Origin: Candidatus Zhuqueibacterota bacterium
GTDB lineage: Bacteria; Zhuqueibacterota; Zhuqueibacteria; Thermofontimicrobiales; Thiofontviventaceae
Direction: 5' to 3'
NCBI GenBank assembly: GCA_014729735.1
Contig: WJJN01000414.1
Coordinates: 1-15,530, forward strand
Length of the DNA: 15,530 nucleotides
Made by a program: the position numbers and the translations under genes
Part shown: positions 1-8,277 of the stretch, piece by piece
Layout of the letters: each line of letters begins with the position of its first letter
Numbering within the stretch: position 1 is the first letter of the stretch
Notes under the pieces: generated by a model
Seen by the model: only the letters and a program-made list of their open reading frames with translations
The model's database searches: none
Told to the model about the DNA's origin: nothing

Positions 1-1292
1 CTCGTATGCCGCAAATCTTCCGGCAATTTTGCACCCTCAACAAAGCGTTTGGTGCGATTAATAAAGCCCTTCTTTTTTGACGTGGGAGGGATCATCTCCG
101 CCGCCGTAGCGATCAAGCCGTTCCGAATAAACCGCGGAATTTTAGCATATTTTGAATAAAGCCGGTCTGCGATGTACGTGTCGTACCCGGCGAATAGCTC
201 ATCACCGCCATCCCCTGATAAGACGACGGTTACATAGTCGCGAGCCATTTTGGAGACCAGATATGTCGGGAAAATCGAAAAATCACCGAACGGCTCGTCC
301 AGGAACCAGATCAGTTTTTCGGTCAATTCCACAGCATCCGGTTTGATGATAAATTCATGATGCTCGGTATTGTATTTCTTCGCAATCATTCTAGCATATT
401 CCAGCTCGTTGTATGTGGAATCCTCGAAGCCAATGGAAAATGTCTTCACCGGCTGGTCCATGACCTGCGCCATTAGTGCAACGGTAGTGCTGGAATCGAT
501 ACCACCACTCAAAAATGCACCAAGAGGCACGTCGCTCATCAACCGGACTTTTACTGCATCTTGTAACAGTTCCTTTAAATTAGCCTGGACAGATCGCTCA
601 TCCAATCCATTCGTTTGAAAATTCAGTTCCCAGTAATTCCGAACTTTTACGTCGCCATTCCGCAGCGTTAAATAATAACCTGCCGGTAATTTCCTTATAT
701 CCTGAAAAATGCTCAATGGCGCCGGAATATATTCAAAAGTCAAAAAATTGTCCAATGCCTGCAAATCGACTCGTCTTGGTATATCTCCTGCTTTTAGAAT
801 CGATTTCAATTCCGAGCCGAATACCAGCCGCTTGCCATCGAAAAAATAGTACATGGGCTTGATACCGATCCGGTCCCGGGCAATGAACATCATCTGTTTT
901 CGCTTATCCCAAATTGCAAAGCCGAACATTCCGTTCAATTTGCGAACGCAATTTTCCCCCCACTCCTCATAGGCATGCACAATTGCTTCGGTATCGGTTT
1001 TTGTCTTAAATCGATGCCCTTTTTTCTCCAGCTCATTGCGCAATTCAACATGATTATAGATTTCACCATTAAACACAATCCAGACCGATTCATTTTCATT
1101 GGAAATCGGCTGCTTCCCGGTTTGCAGATCAATGATACTTAATCGACGCATCCCGAGCCCCACGTGCCCGTCAACTAAAATCCCATCATCATCTGGACCG
1201 CGGTGTCTGATAACATCGCACATCCGTTTTACAACATCATTCTTTACTGGGTCTTCATGTTCTATGTTAACAATTCCGCAAATCCCGCACAT
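1..1292 (-). CDS. asnB: Asparagine synthetase (glutamine-hydrolysing)-type amidotransferase, 3' end cut by window edge
   Basis: The first 430 codons are visible, out of about 600-640 for the family; the frame is open to the left edge. The protein begins MCGICGIVNI. Cys2 is the expected class II glutaminase nucleophile after Met removal, and the glutaminase core is seen at RRLSIIDL (49-56) and NGEIYN (75-80). The synthetase half has the ATP-pyrophosphatase P-loop SGGIDSS (262-268) and SGDGGDELFAGY (359-370). The ATG at 1292 is preceded by a strong AGGAG site and lies 11 bases after the GT4 gene stop, so it is in the EPS operon. The family transfers the amide of glutamine to an activated carboxylate. 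In this setting an AsnB homologue that amidates a sugar uronic acid is at least as likely as a housekeeping asparagine synthetase. The sequence alone does not separate these. Confidence 0.93.
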   Translation of the reverse strand, partial: MCGICGIVNIEHEDPVKNDVVKRMCDVIRHRGPDDDGILVDGHVGLGMRRLSIIDLQTGKQPISNENESVWIVFNGEIYNHVELRNELEKKGHRFKTKTDTEAIVHAYEEWGENCVRKLNGMFGFAIWDKRKQMMFIARDRIGIKPMYYFFDGKRLVFGSELKSILKAGDIPRRVDLQALDNFLTFEYIPAPLSIFQDIRKLPAGYYLTLRNGDVKVRNYWELNFQTNGLDERSVQANLKELLQDAVKVRLMSDVPLGAFLSGGIDSSTTVALMAQVMDQPVKTFSIGFEDSTYNELEYARMIAKKYNTEHHEFIIKPDAVELTEKLIWFLDEPFGDFSIFPTYLVSKMARDYVTVVLSGDGGDELFAGYDTYIADRLYSKYAKIPRFIRNGLIATAAEMIPPTSKKKGFINRTKRFVEGAKLPEDLRHT

Positions 1293-1303
1293 CAGTTCTT
1301 CTC

Positions 1304-2482
1304 CTAGCTGAGCTCTAATTTATTTTCAATAACTTTATAAATATCTTCTGATTTTTTGACATAAACTTCGTAACTATATTTTTCATCGGCTAATTTTCTG
1401 GCATTTTGAGCAATGGTCGTGCGCAGTTCATTATCGCCGATAACTTTTAGAATACCATCGGCAAACGATTTTCGATCGCATTCTGTTAAAACGGAGACCG
1501 AGTCATCGAGTACTTGAGTATGGGTAATATGGTTCGTAGCAACAATCGGTTTCCCTGCTCGCAAATATTCATAAATTTTCAATGGTGTATTATTACCCTC
1601 GATACGCGGAGTGACCAGTATATCCGCCACATTGATGAAATCCACGACCTCTTCTGGTTTTACCTGTCCCGCAAAAACAAAATAATCATCCAAGTTCAGC
1701 GATTTGACTTTCCGTTGATATTTTTCGATTTGATCCCTGTGACCACCTACAAGCAGAAAACGAGCGTGATCGAATTTTTCGACAACGTTCTTCCCGGAAT
1801 CTATCAATAAATCGATTCCCTGATACGGCTCAAACGTACCGGAATACAAAATAACCAGATGACCGTTAAGACTGTATTTTTCCCGAAGATCATCCTTTGC
1901 CTCTCGTGCAAAAACCGTGGTGTTATCCGCGACATTTTCGATGAGCATCTGTTCTTTTTCCGACCAATTCTCTTTCACATAATTATACAACTCCGGACAA
2001 ATCGTAATTACTGCGTCCGCGTTGGAGATTGTATTATTTTCCAGTTTGTGAAAAGCCTTTATGAAAAATTTAAATTTCGTAAACTTGAAATTTGTTAACT
2101 GCTGCGGAAGGCTCGAATGCATATCATATAAATGCAATTTCTTGAATCGCTTTGCAAACCAGGTCGCAAAAAATCCGGCTTCTTCATGTGAATGAATGAG
2201 GTCGTAATCGTTTTTCATGAGAAGACGCAGCGTTTTAAAGAACAGATACATATCCAGAACAATTTTCGATTTCGATGGTCCGATCTTTATTTTATTGACA
2301 AATGGTACTTTGGGAATACGATGATATCTCACATTCGGTATATCAATGTCTTTCCCAAGATGGTACGTCACCAGGTCGATTTCATGTCCCAATTTCGAAA
2401 GCGTATTCAAACGATGCAGAACGCTTAACGGCGTTCCTCGCGGTTGAAAAAATGGCTGCGGTGCAATCATCAAAACTTTCAT
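1304..2482 (-). CDS. GT4-family glycosyltransferase (EPS assembly)
   Basis: A 392-residue GT-B-fold retaining glycosyltransferase, expected to add a sugar from a nucleotide donor to the lipid-linked glycan at the cytoplasmic face. The N-terminal domain opens MKVLMIAPQPFFQPRGTPLS, with the usual first strand and acceptor-side glycine loop. The linker region ILYSGTFEPYQGIDLLI (211-227) starts the donor domain, and the donor-binding block is PRIEGNNTPLKIYEYLRAGK (292-311). The classical E-x7-E spacing is replaced by E295...E305 with TPLK in between, a variant I have seen in this family. I chose the ATG at 2482 because AAAGG lies nine bases upstream; an in-frame TTG at 2491 abuts that site and is less likely. 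It is followed closely by the AsnB-type gene but is separated from the wcaJ-like gene by about 216 bases, the largest break inside the EPS cluster. The sugar specificity cannot be read from sequence. Confidence 0.9.
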   Translation of the reverse strand: MKVLMIAPQPFFQPRGTPLSVLHRLNTLSKLGHEIDLVTYHLGKDIDIPNVRYHRIPKVPFVNKIKIGPSKSKIVLDMYLFFKTLRLLMKNDYDLIHSHEEAGFFATWFAKRFKKLHLYDMHSSLPQQLTNFKFTKFKFFIKAFHKLENNTISNADAVITICPELYNYVKENWSEKEQMLIENVADNTTVFAREAKDDLREKYSLNGHLVILYSGTFEPYQGIDLLIDSGKNVVEKFDHARFLLVGGHRDQIEKYQRKVKSLNLDDYFVFAGQVKPEEVVDFINVADILVTPRIEGNNTPLKIYEYLRAGKPIVATNHITHTQVLDDSVSVLTECDRKSFADGILKVIGDNELRTTIAQNARKLADEKYSYEVYVKKSEDIYKVIENKLELS

Positions 2483-2599
2483 ATCATTCAACCTTTAATT
2501 TAAAAATAAGCACCCGATTGAAAACTCAAGATTTCCTGTTTCGCTCAAGGTGTAAATTCTATTAATGACTTTTTCCGAAATCCCGATAATCGAAAAAAT

Positions 2600-2627
2600 A
2601 TTTTATTCCACAACTATTGAAAGTGAA
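2600..2627 (-). promoter_or_regulatory. Possible internal sigma-70 promoter for the GT4-asnB genes
   Basis: On the minus strand TTCACT (2622-2627) and TAAAAT (2600-2605) are 16 bases apart, about 118 bases upstream of the GT4 start. The -10 element matches 5 of 6 consensus positions and the -35 element 4 of 6. It lies in an unusually long gap for this operon, just after a small hairpin. In AT-rich DNA such matches arise by chance, so this is tentative. Confidence 0.3.
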
Positions 2628-2643
2628 GTTAATTGAGGTTAGT

Positions 2644-2667
2644 TAAATGCGGGTTTATTCTGCCGCA
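2644..2667 (-). terminator. Weak hairpin after the wcaJ-like gene
   Basis: TGCGG and CCGCA (2648-2652 and 2663-2667) form a 5-bp GC-rich stem with a 10-base loop, about 32 bases past the wcaJ-like stop. Only TTTAA follows on the minus strand, so it is at best a partial terminator or an RNA-stability hairpin. The rest of the 2483-2698 gap holds the possible promoter at 2600-2627 and no gene I can support. Confidence 0.25.
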
Positions 2668-2698
2668 CGTCCACCATAAACTTCTCTAAAATCCCGAA

Positions 2699-4156
2699 TT
2701 ATTGTGCTCCGTACCCAAAAAGAACAACAAAAAATGTCTTAATAAGTATTTTCAGATCCAGCCAAAGTGACCAGTTATCGATATACTCCAAATCCATTTC
2801 CATCCAGCGTTCGAACTTAATCTTATTCCTGCCACTAACCTGCCAGATGCAGGTGATCCCCGGTTTCAGACTCAGTCGTCGCCGCTGCCACAGTTTATAC
2901 ATTTCAACTTCCACCGGTAATGGCGGTCGCGGTCCGACGATGCTCATGTCGCCTTTCAAAACATTTATTAATTGAGGTAATTCATCGATGCTCAATTTTC
3001 GAATGATCCTTCCAACGATTGTCACTCGCGGATCTTTCTTCATTTTGAATACCGGACCATCCATTTCATTAGTCTGTTCGAGATGCTTTTTCTTCATATC
3101 CGCGCCAACGATCATCGAACGAAATTTATAAAGCGTAAATTTTCTGCCATTGACTCCGGAACGAATTTGGCTGAAAAATACAGGACCCCGCGACGTAAGC
3201 TTAATCGCCAGTGCAGTAATTATAAACACTGGCAAAGTTAAAATTAAAAAAGAAATGGAAAATATAATATCCATAAATCTCTTTATAAATAATTCCCATT
3301 CCTTGGCATGAAATGTTTCGAATTCCAGCAATGGGAATCCGTTGAAATTTGTTTGGCGCACATGAGCAATTCTCAAGTCATAAAGATCCATAGAAATCGA
3401 GGTCGGGATACCCTCCCGTTCACACGCCATAATCACCTCATCCATTCGATGCAGCCATAAACGGGGCACCACGAAAATAACCCTATCGATTACTTTACGA
3501 TGCAAAATAAACGGAATATCCTGCAGTCTGCCAAGCACACGGAATCCCTCGATCTCCTTACCGAACATGCCGTGCTCATCATCAATGAGTCCGACCACAC
3601 GCAACCCCCAGTTGGAATGGGCTTTCACGATCTTGATAAATTCCTGCGCCCTGCGCCCTGTTCCCACGATCAACAGATTGATGCGGTTAAATCCGTGCTC
3701 GTGAACTTTATCCAAAGCAATGTAGAGCAGCTTTTTTTCGATGATCAGCAATAGTATTGTAGTCACCGTAAAGGTACCGACATACAATCGACTTGTGAGC
3801 TGCATTTTCAAAATGAAGAATATTGCAGAGAATACTAGCACGGAAATAATTCCGACTTTTATAATGATAGAAATATTTTTCAAAAATGGTCGTGTTCGGA
3901 TATCTTTATATAATCCTAAACCGGTTGATAATATCAACCATGTAGGAAGGAAGGTGATTGTCAGCGGTAAATTTTTTGTCGCAAAAAAGATGAATCCTTC
4001 GAATGTCGGAGCTATCGCATACGCCATTTCGCTGAAATCATATATCGTTCTGATAAAATCATCAATAAAATAAGCAAGTACGAAGGATAATACGATGACA
4101 ATGCTATCGATCGTTTTAAATAAATTTACCAGAAATGCTTCTTTTTCCTTTACCAT
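2699..4156 (-). CDS. WcaJ/WbaP-type undecaprenyl-phosphate sugar-1-phosphate transferase (initiates EPS repeat unit)
   Basis: A 485-residue membrane phosphoglycosyltransferase that would move a sugar-1-phosphate (often glucose or galactose) from a UDP-sugar to undecaprenyl phosphate, the first committed step. There are four N-terminal hydrophobic segments (about 15-31, 63-84, 95-116, 123-147), then a Rossmann-like soluble domain with VGTGRRAQEF (164-173). The C-terminal catalytic domain has a membrane re-entrant segment (about 292-320), KFRSM (344-348), the DELPQL block (391-396) whose Asp391-Glu392 is the expected catalytic dyad, GDMSIVGPRP (402-411) and KPGITCIWQVSGRN (431-444). The large N-terminal part makes this the long WcaJ/WbaP class. 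The ATG at 4156 lies 23 bases after the epimerase stop; an in-frame TTG at 4207 would run inside the epimerase and add residues with no family match. The donor sugar is not determined. Confidence 0.93.
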   Translation of the reverse strand: MVKEKEAFLVNLFKTIDSIVIVLSFVLAYFIDDFIRTIYDFSEMAYAIAPTFEGFIFFATKNLPLTITFLPTWLILSTGLGLYKDIRTRPFLKNISIIIKVGIISVLVFSAIFFILKMQLTSRLYVGTFTVTTILLLIIEKKLLYIALDKVHEHGFNRINLLIVGTGRRAQEFIKIVKAHSNWGLRVVGLIDDEHGMFGKEIEGFRVLGRLQDIPFILHRKVIDRVIFVVPRLWLHRMDEVIMACEREGIPTSISMDLYDLRIAHVRQTNFNGFPLLEFETFHAKEWELFIKRFMDIIFSISFLILTLPVFIITALAIKLTSRGPVFFSQIRSGVNGRKFTLYKFRSMIVGADMKKKHLEQTNEMDGPVFKMKKDPRVTIVGRIIRKLSIDELPQLINVLKGDMSIVGPRPPLPVEVEMYKLWQRRRLSLKPGITCIWQVSGRNKIKFERWMEMDLEYIDNWSLWLDLKILIKTFFVVLFGYGAQ

Positions 4157-4179
4157 AGATAAATCCCAAGCTGCCTCTT

Positions 4180-5133
4180 TTAAGCCGATTTGTTTTTTCT
4201 GTACCAATCGACAAAGTGTGAAATACCCTCGTCTATCCCCACTAACGGATTATAATCAAGCTCTTTTTTTGCCTTAGAAACATCGGCATACGTGATATTC
4301 ACGTCACCCGGCTGCACCGGTTTATAATTGATGCGTGCTTTTTTACCAAGTGTTCTTTGAATAACATCAACCAGGTCAGACAATTGAATGACCCTGGATT
4401 CGCCCAGATTATAAATATTGTATCCTGCACAGCGTTCAACCGATTTAACAATGCCATCAACAATATCGAAAATAAACGTGAAATCCCGTTTTGCAGTACC
4501 ATCTCCGTAAATATCTATCGGCTCATCATTATCGATCCATTTCGTGAATTTGTGAATCGCCATATCCGGTCGCTGACGAGGACCATATACTGTGAAGAAT
4601 CGCAAACAAGTCACAGAGATGTTGTATAGCGAATGATAGGTAAATCCGATCAGTTCGCATGCTTTCTTTGTTGCGGCATAAGGTGAAATCGGATTGTCCA
4701 CAAAATCAGATTCACTGAATGGCACTTTTTTATTATTTCCGTAAACCGAAGAGGACGACGCCATGACAAATTTTCTGATACCGAACTCCTTTGCTTTTTC
4801 AAGGAGATTCATCGTTCCGCGAATGTTTACTTCCTGGTACAGTTTAGGCTGTTTAATGGAAGGTCGCACTCCCGCCCGTGCCGCCAGATGGATAATACAG
4901 TCAAATGAAGTTTGCGCGAACAATTTATTCAGCAATTCTTCATCAAGTATATCCCCTTCGATCAGCGAATACTTGGGATGATCCTGGACAGGCTCGATAT
5001 TACCGCGCTTAATTTCAGGATTGTAATAATCGTTGAAATTATCCAGACACCAAATTTCGTGTCCGTCCTTAATTAATCTTTCAATTAGATGCGATCCAAT
5101 GAAGCCAGCCCCGCCAGTGACTAATAGTTTCAT
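4180..5133 (-). CDS. NAD-dependent sugar epimerase, UDP-glucuronate 4-epimerase-like
   Basis: A 317-residue extended short-chain dehydrogenase/reductase acting on nucleotide sugars in the cytoplasm. It starts directly with the Rossmann fold: MKLLVTGGAGFIGSH, with the NAD-binding GGAGFIG at 7-13. The catalytic set is SSSS (126-129) with Tyr152-x3-Lys156 (PYAATKK). The blocks HLAARAGVRPSIKQP (82-96) and FFTVYGPRQRPDMAIHKF (179-196) resemble UDP-glucuronate 4-epimerases more than GalE, so conversion of UDP-GlcA to UDP-GalA is the best guess; a related hexose epimerase is possible. The ATG at 5133 follows AAAGGG and lies 13 bases after the wzc-like stop. An upstream in-frame ATG at 5199 would overlap the kinase tail and push 22 unrelated residues ahead of the fold. 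It probably supplies one sugar donor to the EPS. Confidence 0.88.
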   Translation of the reverse strand: MKLLVTGGAGFIGSHLIERLIKDGHEIWCLDNFNDYYNPEIKRGNIEPVQDHPKYSLIEGDILDEELLNKLFAQTSFDCIIHLAARAGVRPSIKQPKLYQEVNIRGTMNLLEKAKEFGIRKFVMASSSSVYGNNKKVPFSESDFVDNPISPYAATKKACELIGFTYHSLYNISVTCLRFFTVYGPRQRPDMAIHKFTKWIDNDEPIDIYGDGTAKRDFTFIFDIVDGIVKSVERCAGYNIYNLGESRVIQLSDLVDVIQRTLGKKARINYKPVQPGDVNITYADVSKAKKELDYNPLVGIDEGISHFVDWYRKNKSA

Positions 5134-5146
5134 ATTTCCCTTTTCA

Positions 5147-7474
5147 TTAATAGTGATAATAGCTGTATCCGTCGTGCCCAAATTCGGCTGAGGTTCCATT
5201 TAGAATAATCCCGAGCACGCGAGCTGGTACATTCCTGAATAATTCCAATTTTTGCTTAGCAATTTTTCTGTTCGTCACACCGGATCGAATTACCACCACA
5301 ACAGAATCCACTTGTGTACCGATAACGATGGCATCGGTGGCTGCATTCAAGGGCGGACTATCGAATATCACGATATCAAATTTTCGCTTAGCTTCATCCA
5401 GAAACCGCTTCATTTGATTCGATCCCAACAATTCCGACGGATTGGGCAACAATGAACCACAACTAATCAATGATAGATTCGGGATCATTGTTTCGTTGAC
5501 AACATGATTGAATGTAGCCATATTCGTCAGGTAATTCGTAAAACCAGGTTCTTTAGGCACTCCATAAGTATTATGCAGTACACCTCTTCGCAAATCCGCA
5601 TCGATAAGCAAGGTATTATTTTTCTGTTGGGCGATCGAGATTGCCAGATTCGCTGCAGTGAATGACTTTCCGTCTCCCGGTGATGTACTCGTAATGACAA
5701 AGGATTGAATTCGACCTGCGGATTTGGAAAACACCAGATTAGTTCGCAGCGAACGGTACGCCTCTCCAATCGGCGTGGGTGAGTAATCATACGTCACCAA
5801 TTGCTGGTCAATTTGCTTTATTTTCTCCGAATCCTGGTGATCTCCGATATCCTTAAATTCGATATTAGGAATCGTACCGAGGACATTCATCTTCAGATAT
5901 TTTTTGACATCATCAACGGTTTTAATGCTTTTGTCGAGAAAATCGAGACCCAACGCCACGCCAAATCCAAGCGCCAAAGCAAACATTGCTCCCATAACCG
6001 CTTTTTTCTTTTTATCACGATTCACAGGATAATCCGGAACCAGTGCCGGATCCAAAATCTCGACGATCTCGTTTTCCACGGCTTCCGAAATATTCGCCAA
6101 TTGTGATTGCGCTTTCAACTGTCGGTAAATTTCTTCATTTGCCCGAAGTTCCCGCTCCAGTACCATCATCGTAAATTGATCTTCAGGCAGTTTTTGTTTC
6201 AAATTATATTTTAAATTTGATATAGTACTTTGCAAGGAAATCGTTTCTTTTTTCAATTCCCCGCGATGTGCAATTGCTTCGCTTTTAATTTCCTGTTGCA
6301 AATTATTTATTGATTTTTCTAGCTCAATCGCTTTTTTATGTTTCTTTGTAAGTCCGCTGCTAACTAACTGTTCGTACTCATCTTCCTGGTCGAGAAGTTG
6401 ATTTTTTAGGGCGCCCATCTTATAATTGGAATCGAATGTGGGCAAACTCGCTAACTGCCGATAAACATATTTCACACGGTTTTTTTCCGCTTCCGAATCG
6501 ATTGCCAGTCGCAATTTACCTAAAAGCTCGTCCAGAGCATCGATTTGCTTTTTATAAGATTCCAATTGTTCTTCGGATTCATTTAGCCGTGAAACCCGAT
6601 CATCTGTCTCAGCGTCAATACTAACCAAATGTGTGCTTTTAAATTCTTTTAATTTTTTTTCAGATTCCGCAAGCTGTTTTTCTGCGATTCGAAGTTTGTT
6701 TTCTATTATCTTGCGTCTGTCTTCAACGCTCGAGCGCTTCAGTGACATGCTTTCTTCTACATAAATTTCGGCAAGACTATTCACCATTTTTGCTACCAAT
6801 ACCGGATCGGTATCAGACATTGTCAAGCGCAATATATTCGGACCCTGAAATCCAACATTGGTTCTGCTGCGAAATGATTGCACTGCCAGCTTAAACATGG
6901 AAATTCTGAACTCAATTTTATCCGGCACATTTGTCAAATCCGGAGCAAGCTGAAATGTAAATCCGGCGTTTGTTTTCACCGTATCTAAAATTCCTTGAAA
7001 GACTGATCCCTGGTGGATCAACTTTCTTCTCTCATCGTTAACCAAATGAATCGTATATGTGCCGTCATTCTTTTTTTCAAATACATAATCTCCGCTCTTG
7101 GGATTCTGGTTCGTATGAAATTCCTCGAATAATTGATGCCGGTTTACTTTCTGATCCTTTGAATCGAGAGAAAGGGTCAATCCCAACTGGGCAACAACTT
7201 TTTCGGCAAAGCTTCTGCTGCGCAGTTTTATTATCCGGCTTTCCGTAATCAAATTCTGATTCTCACCTTCAAGACTTCTAAATTCAATATCACAAAATGC
7301 TTCATAGGTAGGAGGAAGACTTTTTACATAAAAGAACCAGGGCACGGTAATAATCACGAAAATAGCTAATATCAGCCATTTGCGTTTCCAAAAAATCTGG
7401 ATATAGCGATTAAAGTCTATACCTTCTTCTTCTTCCTCTCGTATATCCTCTTCATAATACAAATCTTCATTCAT
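5147..7474 (-). CDS. Wzc-type polysaccharide co-polymerase / bacterial tyrosine autokinase
   Basis: A 775-residue inner-membrane protein controlling chain length and export. The N-terminal Wzz domain is bounded by a membrane helix at about 32-50 and a second at about 491-510. The periplasmic part has long coiled-coil segments (about 245-330 and 355-465) rich in Glu, Lys and Leu. The cytoplasmic BY-kinase has EAYRSLR (571-577, the ExxRxxR oligomerisation motif), Walker A SPGDGKS (598-604), Walker A' LLIDADLR (622-629) and Walker B IVIFDSPP (701-708). The tail GYSYYHY carries four tyrosines (770, 772, 773, 775), the usual autophosphorylation cluster, so kinase and co-polymerase are fused as in Gram-negative Wzc. 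CAGGGAG precedes the ATG by about 10 bases, and the gene follows the export gene by 20 bases. No cognate low-molecular-weight phosphatase is visible here. Confidence 0.95.
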   Translation of the reverse strand: MNEDLYYEEDIREEEEEGIDFNRYIQIFWKRKWLILAIFVIITVPWFFYVKSLPPTYEAFCDIEFRSLEGENQNLITESRIIKLRSRSFAEKVVAQLGLTLSLDSKDQKVNRHQLFEEFHTNQNPKSGDYVFEKKNDGTYTIHLVNDERRKLIHQGSVFQGILDTVKTNAGFTFQLAPDLTNVPDKIEFRISMFKLAVQSFRSRTNVGFQGPNILRLTMSDTDPVLVAKMVNSLAEIYVEESMSLKRSSVEDRRKIIENKLRIAEKQLAESEKKLKEFKSTHLVSIDAETDDRVSRLNESEEQLESYKKQIDALDELLGKLRLAIDSEAEKNRVKYVYRQLASLPTFDSNYKMGALKNQLLDQEDEYEQLVSSGLTKKHKKAIELEKSINNLQQEIKSEAIAHRGELKKETISLQSTISNLKYNLKQKLPEDQFTMMVLERELRANEEIYRQLKAQSQLANISEAVENEIVEILDPALVPDYPVNRDKKKKAVMGAMFALALGFGVALGLDFLDKSIKTVDDVKKYLKMNVLGTIPNIEFKDIGDHQDSEKIKQIDQQLVTYDYSPTPIGEAYRSLRTNLVFSKSAGRIQSFVITSTSPGDGKSFTAANLAISIAQQKNNTLLIDADLRRGVLHNTYGVPKEPGFTNYLTNMATFNHVVNETMIPNLSLISCGSLLPNPSELLGSNQMKRFLDEAKRKFDIVIFDSPPLNAATDAIVIGTQVDSVVVVIRSGVTNRKIAKQKLELFRNVPARVLGIILNGTSAEFGHDGYSYYHY

Positions 7475-7494
7475 TATAAAAAACTCCCTGGATA

Positions 7495-8178
7495 TTATCG
7501 GTTCGATAGGTTTTCAATTTGCAAATATAATAATACTAATGTAATAGCAAATCTGGTATAATCAAAAATATCTCTTATCCCGATTTCGTCTTTAAATTCG
7601 GCAACGATCTGGTCACCGGATCGTACGCCGATTTCCTCCAGCGAATGTCCCCGCTCGAAACTGGATAGCAAGTTTTCGATAGCAACCTCGCCACTGCGTT
7701 CTACGCGCAGCGTCGCTAAATCACAACCTGTTGCCGGACCACCCGCCATTTCGATTAACTCCCATAACGATTCCTCAGGATCGATACGATATGAACCCGG
7801 TTTATTAAACGCTCCCATTATCGTCAAACGAATTAGCGGCGTAACGGTTATGAATGGCTCCTTAAAGTAGGGACTAAATTTCTGAGACAGTAACTCGATC
7901 AATGTTTCAGTATTATGCCCGATAACCTTTATTTCTCCTACCAGAGGCATGGTTATTGATCCGTCTCTGTCAATCGAATAATCATCATCAACATCGATGT
8001 TTGTGGATTGTCCTTGAGTTTCCATAATCTCGATAATTTCTATCCGAATGGCATCTCCGGGCTGGAATTTCGACCGAGCTCTGGACCTTCTTTGAGCAAA
8101 TGTATTTTCCGGCAAAATCTGCCCGCAAAAAATAAAAATACTCATTAAAATAGTTAGATAATAATATTGTTTTTTCAT
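7495..8178 (-). CDS. Short Wza-type polysaccharide export protein (OPX family)
   Basis: A 227-residue periplasmic or outer-membrane exporter component that should dock on the Wzc-like protein. Residues 1-28 look like a signal peptide with likely cleavage after NTFA. A Poly_export domain follows (about 36-115, starting FQPGDAIRIEII and including MPLVGEIKVIG), then one SLBB domain (about 117-195, starting TIMGAFNKPGSYRIDP). E. coli Wza is about 380 residues with more domains and an acylated N-terminal cysteine. Here there is only one SLBB domain, and Cys18 sits in IFCG, which does not make a good lipobox. The C-terminal RFAITLVLLYLQIENL (209-224) may be the membrane-associated segment. The site GAGA before the ATG is weak. 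It is the first structural gene after a terminator-like hairpin. Confidence 0.9.
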   Translation of the reverse strand: MKKQYYYLTILMSIFIFCGQILPENTFAQRRSRARSKFQPGDAIRIEIIEIMETQGQSTNIDVDDDYSIDRDGSITMPLVGEIKVIGHNTETLIELLSQKFSPYFKEPFITVTPLIRLTIMGAFNKPGSYRIDPEESLWELIEMAGGPATGCDLATLRVERSGEVAIENLLSSFERGHSLEEIGVRSGDQIVAEFKDEIGIRDIFDYTRFAITLVLLYLQIENLSNR

Positions 8179-8203
8179 AGTTTTGTCTCAGATTTGGTTA
8201 TCT

Positions 8204-8254
8204 AAAAAAAGCCCCTTTACTTGTATATTTCAGCACAAGACAGATATAGAGGCT
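8204..8254 (-). terminator. Terminator-like leader hairpin between STAS gene and export gene (possible attenuator)
   Basis: Read on the minus strand, AGCCTC (8249-8254) pairs with GGGGCT (8210-8215, one G-T wobble). Inside, CTTGTG (8234-8239) pairs with TACAAG (8220-8225) around an 8-base loop. The outer stem is followed at once by seven T residues (8204-8210). This has the form of an intrinsic terminator, although the internal loop is asymmetric. It ends only about 26 bases before the export gene ATG, so transcripts from upstream would have to read through it. I see no convincing promoter in the short remaining space. Confidence 0.5.
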
Positions 8255-8277
8255 CAACAATTTTTTAGCATTATTGT

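Noticed and set aside
2571..2598. TTTTTCCGA...TCGAAAAA inverted repeat as a terminator
   Set aside because: On the minus strand the stem is followed by A residues rather than T, the GC content is low and the pairing is interrupted.
2656..2710. Open frame after the wcaJ-like stop that reads RDFREVYGGRAAE before a stop
   Set aside because: It looks protein-like, but it has no start codon with a ribosome site, the wcaJ-like protein already ends at a normal family C-terminus (LFGYGAQ), and the stretch is too short to show a frameshift.
3500..4073. Plus-strand open frames opposite the wcaJ-like gene, and similar plus-strand frames opposite the other genes
   Set aside because: They are antisense to strongly supported genes, have no recognisable domains or ribosome sites, and have the composition expected of shadow frames.
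4157..4207. Longer wcaJ-like protein from the TTG at 4207
   Set aside because: It would overlap the end of the epimerase gene and lacks a ribosome site; the ATG at 4156 fits the 23-base gene spacing.
5134..5199. Longer epimerase starting at the ATG at 5199
   Set aside because: The extra 22 residues lie in another frame of the kinase tail and precede a Rossmann fold that normally starts at residue 1; the ATG at 5133 has a good ribosome site.
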